From: Thermoleophilia bacterium
Lineage (GTDB): Bacteria > Actinomycetota > Thermoleophilia > Miltoncostaeales > Miltoncostaeaceae
DNA: 11,246 nucleotides
Assembly (NCBI GenBank): GCA_029861485.1
Contig: JAOTZF010000029.1
Span: 1-11,246 of the forward strand
Direction of reading: 5' to 3'
The notes below the pieces were generated by a model. It was not told the origin of the DNA. It did not search any database and saw nothing but the letters and a program-made list of their open reading frames with translations. Each line of letters opens with the position of its first letter. Position 1 is the stretch's first letter. Positions 6,740 through 11,246 of this stretch are shown here, one piece after another. The position numbers and the translations under genes are program-made.

Positions 6740-7750
6740 ATGTCCGTTTCTGCGGCTGACATTCCTGACACACCAATCCTTCAGACGATCGGGGACCGTC
6801 GGAGCATCCGCTACTTCGACCCTGAGAAGAAGGTCGAGGACTGGAAGATGCAAACGATCCTCCAGGCCGGTCGTCTTGCCTCATGTCAGGGCAACATCAA
6901 CGCGACCGAGGCAATCGTCGTCGAGAAGGAGACCTGTGATCTCTGGGACGAGATCGAGGAGTGCGTCTCCGGCTTCAACGTCCAGATCATCAACCAGAGC
7001 TCTCACCTGGTCTTCTGGCTCACCAATCTGAACGCCTGGTACGGCCGTGCGAACGATGGTCTTTCGTCGCTCGCCCTCTCCGGCGCGCTCACCAAGTATC
7101 ACGGATGGAACTACGAGTTCACCATGACGCAGACCGTTCCGCGTCTGATGAGCTTCCCCACCGACCGGACCGAGATCCTGTTGAGGTTCGAGAGCGGCCA
7201 GGCTGTCGGAAACGCCATCCTCGCCGCCACCGGCGTCGGCGTCGGCAGCATCCTCATCGCCTTCGGCCGTAAGCCGGGCGGTATCGAGAAGGCCTTCGGC
7301 CTGCCGCCGAACCTCAAGTTCACCTGGGGCCACGCCATCGGCTACCCCCTCGAGGACGACAAGGCCGGCGGTCAGCGCCCTCGCCTGAAGTTCGAGAAGC
7401 TGTTCCACAAGGACAGCTACGGCAACCCGCTCATGCCCGACCCCGCCGTCGACGCGGCGCTCAAGGAGAAGGGCATGATCCAGGAGCAGGCCCCGGACGC
7501 AGGTCGCTTCGACGAGATCGACAAGCTCGCGAGCCAGTTCGGCCGCGACCCCGGTGTGGTCTCGTGGCCCGAGCGTGAGGTCCAGCGCCTCATCGCTGAC
7601 GACGACTGGGACTTCCGCCCGGCCCTCAAGGCCCGTGCCGAGGAAGTCATCGCTCAGGGCGGTCTGCCGGACTACCCGGAGGAGATGCGCGAGACCTTCC
7701 AGAAGCTGATGGAAGAGCACAACATCGACGCGCAGAAGTACCTCAGCTAG
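6740..7750 (+). CDS. Nitroreductase-family flavoprotein with C-terminal extension
   Basis: Predicted FMN-dependent oxidoreductase of the nitroreductase superfamily, cytosolic, substrate unknown. 'DRRSIRYF' (19-26) is the usual N-terminal FMN-phosphate-binding motif. 'ESGQAVGNAILAATGVGVGS' (151-170) and 'GHAIGYP' (197-203) match the helix and last core strand of the fold. At 336 residues it is well above the usual 170-220. The core ends near 222 and is followed by a charged extension of about 114 residues that contains 'DDDWDFRP' (287-294) and resembles no domain I know. A middle segment (about 80-145, rich in Trp, Asn and Tyr) also looks longer than usual and could shape the active site. It is a single gene with its own promoter, a strong RBS and an intrinsic terminator, so probably well expressed. 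Confidence 0.82.
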   Translation: MSVSAADIPDTPILQTIGDRRSIRYFDPEKKVEDWKMQTILQAGRLASCQGNINATEAIVVEKETCDLWDEIEECVSGFNVQIINQSSHLVFWLTNLNAWYGRANDGLSSLALSGALTKYHGWNYEFTMTQTVPRLMSFPTDRTEILLRFESGQAVGNAILAATGVGVGSILIAFGRKPGGIEKAFGLPPNLKFTWGHAIGYPLEDDKAGGQRPRLKFEKLFHKDSYGNPLMPDPAVDAALKEKGMIQEQAPDAGRFDEIDKLASQFGRDPGVVSWPEREVQRLIADDDWDFRPALKARAEEVIAQGGLPDYPEEMRETFQKLMEEHNIDAQKYLS

Positions 7751-7773
7751 TCACAACGACATACGTTGAACCT

Positions 7774-7814
7774 GCGACCCCGCGGCGCCTCCGGCCCGCG
7801 GGGTCGCGTGTTTT
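7774..7814 (+). terminator. Rho-independent terminator
   Basis: A perfect 12-bp GC-rich stem (GCGACCCCGCGG / CCGCGGGGTCGC) with a 10-nt loop is followed by GTGTTTT. It starts 23 nt after the nitroreductase stop and isolates that gene from the channel gene. Confidence 0.9.
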
Positions 7815-7849
7815 GCGCGGAGGCCAAGGATGTCGTCACCGACCTCCCG

Positions 7850-7855
7850 TAGGGT
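7850..7855 (+). promoter_or_regulatory. Likely -10 box of the channel gene
   Basis: TAGGGT fits TANNNT and is 8 nt from ATG 7864, the leaderless spacing. The preceding terminator implies that this gene needs its own promoter. Confidence 0.45.
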
Positions 7856-7863
7856 CGAGCACG

Positions 7864-8583
7864 ATGAGCTCAAAGGTGTCGAGTGCGATCCGAGCGCTGA
7901 CGACGGTCGACGACGACTGGAGGCCCCGCTACGGGCTGGTGCTGATCCTCATCAGCAGCACATTCATCTGCCTCTCTGCTTTCCCCAGCACGAATTGGGC
8001 CTTGGCGACCGCCGTCGTACTCCAGGCGGCGACGGTGATGGCCACGCTGCGCGCATCGAGGGCCCGCCCGCTCGTAATGCTCCTCGCGCTGATCGGCACG
8101 GCCATCGGCCTGGTCGCGGCCCTCGGCCTGCTCATTGCCGCGGCGACCGGCTCGGCGGCGCCCGAGGCCAGGGTGGGCACGTTTCTGATCACGGCGCTCC
8201 TGGTCGTGCTCTCGCCGCCGGTGCTTGTGATCGGGGTGTGGCGCGACATCCGCCGCCGCCGGGCGGTCACCCTACAGACGGTCTTCGGGGTGATCAGCAT
8301 CTATCTGCTCATCGGGATCTTCTTCGCGGCCGTGTACGGCGGGGTCGCGAATCTCGGCGACGAAGCCTTCTTCACGGACGGCACCGACGGGGACAGCCAG
8401 ATCCTTATGTACTTCAGCTTCGTCACGTTGACGACGCTCGGCTACGGCGACTTCGCGCCGGCGCTGGCGCTCGGGCGCACGCTCGCCACGGTCGAGGCTC
8501 TGATCGGGCAGGTCTATCTCGTAACGGTCATCGCGATCGTCGTCAGCAACCTCGGCAAGGGAGTTCTGCCCGGCGACGATTGA
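7864..8583 (+). CDS. Potassium-type ion channel protein
   Basis: Membrane protein of 239 residues with a C-terminal pore module: a helix at about 138-161, a re-entrant pore with filter TTLGYGD (190-196), and an exit helix at about 204-229. TxGYGD is the K+ selectivity signature. Four further hydrophobic segments precede it (about 23-41, 45-62, 69-95, 105-126), giving a six-segment layout without an evident S4 voltage-sensor Arg repeat. A cluster 'RDIRRRR' (127-133) precedes the pore helix. The chain ends about ten residues after the last helix, so there is no RCK or cyclic-nucleotide domain and gating is unknown. A TTG at 7813 in the same frame is an alternative start, but ATG 7864 fits the promoter better. 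It converges on the AlkD-like gene, 58 nt away. Confidence 0.85.
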   Translation: MSSKVSSAIRALTTVDDDWRPRYGLVLILISSTFICLSAFPSTNWALATAVVLQAATVMATLRASRARPLVMLLALIGTAIGLVAALGLLIAAATGSAAPEARVGTFLITALLVVLSPPVLVIGVWRDIRRRRAVTLQTVFGVISIYLLIGIFFAAVYGGVANLGDEAFFTDGTDGDSQILMYFSFVTLTTLGYGDFAPALALGRTLATVEALIGQVYLVTVIAIVVSNLGKGVLPGDD

Positions 8584-8641
8584 GTGGGGCTTGATCGGGG
8601 GCTTCGCCGCCAAGGCCGCGCCTTGCGTAAGCGCGAACCGC

Positions 8642-9325
8642 TCAGGCGAGCCGTTTGGCGCCCTCCCGATAGCTCAGCCCGGAGAGCCCGTCCTTGTTCT
8701 GCTTCAAGAAGCCCCGCACCGCGTCAGGCGCCGTCTTCGAGTACTCGCGCAGCGCCCAGCCGATGGCCTTGCGGATGAAGAACTCGGTCTCGTCCATGCG
8801 CCGCGAGCAGTACCCGAACAGGCGGTCCTCGTCGGTCTCGTCCTTGTGAGTGATCTGCCCGATGATCGCGGTGCGCCGTAGCCACATGTCCTCGTCGTTG
8901 ATCCACTGGTCCATGAGGGGCGAGAGCTCGGCCCGGCTCTGCCTCCAAATCGCACCCACCAACCGGATCGCTACCTCGTCCACGAAGTCCCACCACGCGC
9001 CCTGCACGATCAGGTCGCGGTAGAGGGGAATCGCGTCGAGCCCGATGAACTCCCTCGCTGAGCGAGCCACGGCGATCGCCAGGTACTTCTCCTCCCGGTG
9101 CGGCTGAGCCCATAGCGCCCGCACCACGGACTCGTAGGTGCCGGCGTCCTCAATCGAGAACCGCGCACGCAGCTCCTTCAGCACCTCGCTTCGGCCGGGC
9201 TTCTGGACGCCGTAGAAGGACATCTGGGTCTTCATGTACGCCTGCATGCGCACGGCCTTCTCGGGATCGGCACGCTGCTCCAGCGCCCCGGCCACGAACT
9301 GCACCACCTCAGCCTCGATCGCCAC
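8642..9325 (-). CDS. alkD: AlkD-like DNA alkylation repair glycosylase
   Basis: Predicted HEAT-like-repeat DNA glycosylase that removes cationic alkylated bases such as N3- and N7-alkylpurines. It is 227 residues, all helical in appearance, as in AlkD of Bacillus cereus. The functional residues known for AlkD (Tyr27, Trp109, Asp113, Arg148, Trp187) each have a counterpart here at a constant offset of +3: Tyr30, Trp112, Asp116, Arg151, Trp190. This strongly supports activity. The start chosen is GTG 9325 with GAGG just upstream. A nearby downstream GTG is possible. It is probably transcribed alone: 73 nt and a small hairpin separate it from the electron-transfer operon on the same strand, and it converges on the channel gene. 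Confidence 0.92.
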   Translation of the reverse strand: MAIEAEVVQFVAGALEQRADPEKAVRMQAYMKTQMSFYGVQKPGRSEVLKELRARFSIEDAGTYESVVRALWAQPHREEKYLAIAVARSAREFIGLDAIPLYRDLIVQGAWWDFVDEVAIRLVGAIWRQSRAELSPLMDQWINDEDMWLRRTAIIGQITHKDETDEDRLFGYCSRRMDETEFFIRKAIGWALREYSKTAPDAVRGFLKQNKDGLSGLSYREGAKRLA

Positions 9326-9367
9326 CGCCTCGATCCAACCAGTCCCGGGGCCTCAACCGATAGCGCT

Positions 9368-9390
9368 CGCCTCACGGCTCACTGGAGGCG
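9368..9390 (-). terminator. Weak hairpin after the electron-transfer operon
   Basis: CGCCTC / GAGGCG form a 6-bp stem with an 11-nt loop, 8 nt past the stop of the acidic-tail protein. There is no T-run, so its role as a terminator is doubtful. Confidence 0.25.
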
Positions 9391-9398
9391 GGCAGCGG

Positions 9399-9761
9399 CT
9401 AGTCGTCATCGCTCTCGCTCCGGTCCTCATGACCGGGCCCCTCGGTGGATTCTCCATCGTGGCCGCCTGCGGCCTGAGGTGCATCGTCCTGGTGAGTTGC
9501 CGCCGCAGACGGCCGGCTCGTTGGGGGCGTTGGCGCGACGGGCGCCGTGCGGTCGGAAGGGGCCGCCGCCGGTGTCGTTGGATTGATCGAGGCGCGGGGC
9601 GCAGCAAGCGTCGGGTCCACGGGGCGCAGGCGCCCGAGGCGATCCTCACCCGCTGAGCCGAGCAAGACGTTGACAACCAGAGCCGTCGCGGCAACAAGGA
9701 CTACTCCGGCGGCCAAGACACCGAGCCTGCGCCATCGCCTCGCGCTTCGCGCCTCACTCAC
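9399..9761 (-). CDS. Membrane-anchored protein with Pro/Ala-rich acidic tail
   Basis: A 120-residue protein without a recognised domain. A basic N-terminus ('ARSARRWRR', 4-12) precedes one hydrophobic segment (about 13-35), giving an N-in anchor or uncleaved signal. No lipobox Cys is present. The outside part (36-120) is low-complexity: Pro/Ala/Thr-rich at about 46-90, then Asp/Glu-rich with His90, His101 and His111, ending 'SESDDD'. Such a tail could bind metal ions or act as a flexible spacer, which is inference. GTG 9761 overlaps the stop of the haem-protein gene (GTGA), so translation is likely coupled. The nearest SD-like bases (GGAG) are 11 nt away. Low-complexity coding sequence can mislead, but the overlap and the clean TM segment favour a real gene. 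Confidence 0.68.
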   Translation of the reverse strand: MSEARSARRWRRLGVLAAGVVLVAATALVVNVLLGSAGEDRLGRLRPVDPTLAAPRASINPTTPAAAPSDRTAPVAPTPPTSRPSAAATHQDDAPQAAGGHDGESTEGPGHEDRSESDDD

Positions 9762-10381
9762 GCGCCGACACGCTCCGGCTGCGTCTGATCTGGCCCTCGC
9801 ATTGGCTCAGTTTGATGCCTCGGGATACGCGATGCATCCCGTTTGGGGCTGGTCCGGCGGAAGCTCGCAGCGCGCCAGCCGGTGAGCCCGGCGACCGCTG
9901 CAACGGCGGCGCCGTAGAGCGCGATCGCCCAGGTGGTGCCGCTGTCGGTGCCGCTTGTGATGCCGTGTATCGCCCCGACTACGAATACGGCGTATGTGAG
10001 CCAGTGAAGCCGCCGCCAGTTCCGTCCCCCGATGCGGGTCCGAAACTTGAACGAGAGATGGATCAGCAGTGCCAACTCCGCCGCGACAACGCCGAGACCG
10101 GTCCAGATCGGGCGATAGGGCACCAGGCCGGGAACGACCAGCGCGAGCGGGCTGATGTCGATTGTCGTGTCGACGAGCAGCATGAGCGCGTGCGCGCCGA
10201 TGGCCATCAGACCGAGAAGCGAGAGGTGGCGATGCAGCTCGACCATGCCACCTGCCTTGATCGAGCCGATGCTGCCGCGTGTGCGCACGAGCAAACCGGC
10301 GATCATGGCGCAGCTGATCAGCCCAAATGCGACGAAGCCCGTTGCCCGAACGATGATCCACGGCAGCATCTCGATGGTCAT
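9758..10381 (-). CDS. Ferric-reductase-like transmembrane haem protein
   Basis: Integral membrane protein of 207 residues with about five hydrophobic segments (near 9-31, 50-70, 92-112, 125-143, 150-170). It resembles the ferric reductase-like transmembrane domain (YedZ/MsrQ, NOX/FRE) that binds b-type haem and moves electrons across the membrane. Candidate ligand pairs are His50/His64 and His126/His139, spaced 14 and 13. His52 and His108 are also present. It lacks the FAD/NAD(P)H domain of full ferric reductases, so electrons must come from or go to a partner. ATG 10381 was chosen because it overlaps the apbE stop (ATGA) and has a GGGGG SD. An upstream in-frame extension lies inside apbE. 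Its stop overlaps the start of the acidic-tail gene. Confidence 0.85.
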   Translation of the reverse strand: MTIEMLPWIIVRATGFVAFGLISCAMIAGLLVRTRGSIGSIKAGGMVELHRHLSLLGLMAIGAHALMLLVDTTIDISPLALVVPGLVPYRPIWTGLGVVAAELALLIHLSFKFRTRIGGRNWRRLHWLTYAVFVVGAIHGITSGTDSGTTWAIALYGAAVAAVAGLTGWRAASFRRTSPKRDASRIPRHQTEPMRGPDQTQPERVGA

Positions 10382-11246
10382 CGCAGGCCCCCTGCGAACC
10401 TGACACCGCCCTCGCCGTCCACGAGAACCGCTGGGACCCCCCATTGGTCAGCCAGGCTGCAAGCCCCGCTCGCCCCGGCGATCACGAGCGCTGTGGCAAG
10501 CGCGTCGGCCTCTGCGCCTGTGCAGGCAGCTGCCGTCGCACGAGTCACGTCTGTGGCGGCGCTGAGGCCGCAAGAAGGCTCTAGGGCGTGGTGGTGCTCC
10601 TGTCCTGCCCGCCACCACCGGCGACGGTCCGTGCCTGAGGTCGCGAGAGCGCCCGTTTCGAGGTTCAGCACCAGCCGCCCGCGAGGCGTCGCGACGGCAA
10701 CCGGCCATGGCCCTTCGTGGCGCGGTCCGCTCACCACGATGTCGCCCCCGGCGTTGACCAGGCATGGTCCTGTCCAAGCGAGAATCGCGCACGCTCGGTC
10801 GGCCGCATCGCCTTTGGCGATCGCGCCGAGGTCAACGTCGACTCCTGCTCCGAGCTCAACCCAGCCGGACGCAGTGTCGACGAAGACTGCCCTGCCCCCA
10901 CCCGCCGAGGCGCCGAGGGGGCGTTCGTCGTCGGCAATCCTCTCGAAGCTTCGGTCATAGCCGCATGCCACGATCGCCCGTCCAAGGGTGGGATCGAAGC
11001 GACCGCCGGTGCGTTGGCGCAGCCTCAGCGCTGCCGAAAGAACCCGCGCCAGGTCCGGACCCACGCGCATGCGGCGCGCGTGGTTGAGCCGGCTCAGCTC
11101 CGAGTCGGGCCGAAAGCGAGACAGCAGCGCCTCGAGGCGCTCGATCTCGGCGCGGGCAGCCGCAAGGCTCGCGCGGGCATCCGGGGCATCTGGTGCCTCA
11201 AGCAGCAGCTCCATCGAGGTGCCCATGGCGTGAAAGCGCTCGCGGA
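10378..11246 (-). CDS. apbE: ApbE, FAD:protein FMN transferase (5' end outside window)
   Basis: ApbE-family enzyme that transfers FMN from FAD to a Thr/Ser of a target protein, as in NqrC, RnfG and other FMN-binding-domain proteins. Counting from ATG 11226 (282 residues), motifs are 'MGTSMEL' (1-7), 'DSELSRLN' (41-48), 'DLGAIAKGDAAD' (132-143), 'LVNAGGDI' (156-163), 'ATSGTDRR' (195-202), 'HHHALEPSCG' (211-220, usually HxxDPxTG) and the Mg2+-site region 'ADALATAL' (240-247). The frame continues upstream with 'RERFHA', matching the conserved 'F-x-A-MGT' start of the family, so the N-terminus, including any export signal, is outside the window. It is the first visible gene of a tightly coupled operon with the haem membrane protein. 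The FMN-accepting partner is not visible. Confidence 0.94.
   Translation of the reverse strand, partial: RERFHAMGTSMELLLEAPDAPDARASLAAARAEIERLEALLSRFRPDSELSRLNHARRMRVGPDLARVLSAALRLRQRTGGRFDPTLGRAIVACGYDRSFERIADDERPLGASAGGGRAVFVDTASGWVELGAGVDVDLGAIAKGDAADRACAILAWTGPCLVNAGGDIVVSGPRHEGPWPVAVATPRGRLVLNLETGALATSGTDRRRWWRAGQEHHHALEPSCGLSAATDVTRATAAACTGAEADALATALVIAGASGACSLADQWGVPAVLVDGEGGVRFAGGLR
10381..10397 (-). promoter_or_regulatory. Hairpin over the haem-protein RBS and start
   Basis: In the mRNA, TCGCAGG and CCTGCGA form a perfect 7-bp stem with a GGG loop. It includes the G-rich SD and the A of the ATG, and lies in the last codons of apbE. Ribosomes finishing apbE would open it, which fits strict translational coupling. 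Confidence 0.5.

Noticed and set aside
6881..7720. Antisense open frame of 279 codons inside the nitroreductase gene
   Set aside because: It looks more protein-like than other shadows (Leu/Val/Glu/Asp-rich), but this mirrors the third-position GC of the sense gene. It has no known motif, and the sense gene has an RBS, terminator and family motifs.
8584..8641. Search for a terminator between the convergent channel and AlkD-like genes
   Set aside because: Only scattered short GC complementarity is present, with no stem plus T-run worth calling.
9305..9332. Short direct repeat GATCGAGGC around the AlkD-like start
   Set aside because: Two copies of 9 bp in GC-rich DNA, one of them coding. Chance is sufficient.
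9812..10960. Plus-strand open frame of 382 codons opposite apbE and the haem gene
   Set aside because: Low-complexity Arg/Ala/Pro/Ser composition, and the opposite strand has two convincing gene families.
1..11246. CRISPR arrays, IS ends, att sites, tRNA or rRNA genes, riboswitches
   Set aside because: No regularly spaced repeats, transposase motifs, cloverleaf with conserved TTCGA arm, or known aptamer cores were seen on reading both strands.

Overview
The window is GC-rich, densely packed bacterial chromosome with GTG and ATG starts and few AT-rich gaps. Several genes carry a TANNNT box 7-8 nt upstream of the ATG and no convincing Shine-Dalgarno, the pattern of actinobacterial leaderless genes. 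A complete MutS2, which is missing from most well-known Actinobacteria but present in deep-branching classes, and a protein with 'SDIADGAI'-like repeats suggest a deep-branching actinobacterium such as Thermoleophilia. This placement is inference. There is no sign of phage, IS element, CRISPR, tRNA or rRNA.

Layout. (1) 1-734, plus: 3' part of a protein with three 41-residue repeats. (2) 731-about 934, minus: frameshifted remains of an ArsR-type regulator, whose stop codon overlaps that of the repeat protein. (3) 977-3660, minus: two tandem, closely related CPA1-type Na+(K+)/H+ antiporters. (4) 3780-6173, plus: mutS2, divergent from the antiporters. (5) 6170-6544, minus: small cytosolic alpha/beta protein of unknown function, sharing stop-codon bases with mutS2. 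(6) 6740-7750, plus: long nitroreductase-family flavoprotein with its own promoter, a 14-bp palindrome in the leader, a strong RBS and a textbook intrinsic terminator. (7) 7864-8583, plus: ion channel with a TTLGYGD filter. (8) 8642-9325, minus: AlkD-like DNA glycosylase. (9) 11246-9399, minus: apbE (5' end outside the window), a ferric-reductase-type haem membrane protein and a membrane-anchored protein with a Pro/Ala-rich, acidic, His-containing tail. Both junctions overlap (ATGA, GTGA).

How the genes work together. Segments 3 and 7 concern monovalent-cation and pH homeostasis. Segments 4 and 8 are nucleic-acid or ribosome quality control and alkylation repair. Segment 9 is the most coherent system: ApbE covalently attaches FMN to a partner protein, and the bis-histidine membrane protein can carry electrons across the membrane. 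With the acidic tail protein it looks like a small transmembrane electron-transfer module. Its FMN-bearing partner is not in the window and may lie beyond the right edge. A 7-bp hairpin enclosing the RBS and reaching the start codon of the haem protein suggests that its translation depends on ribosomes finishing apbE.
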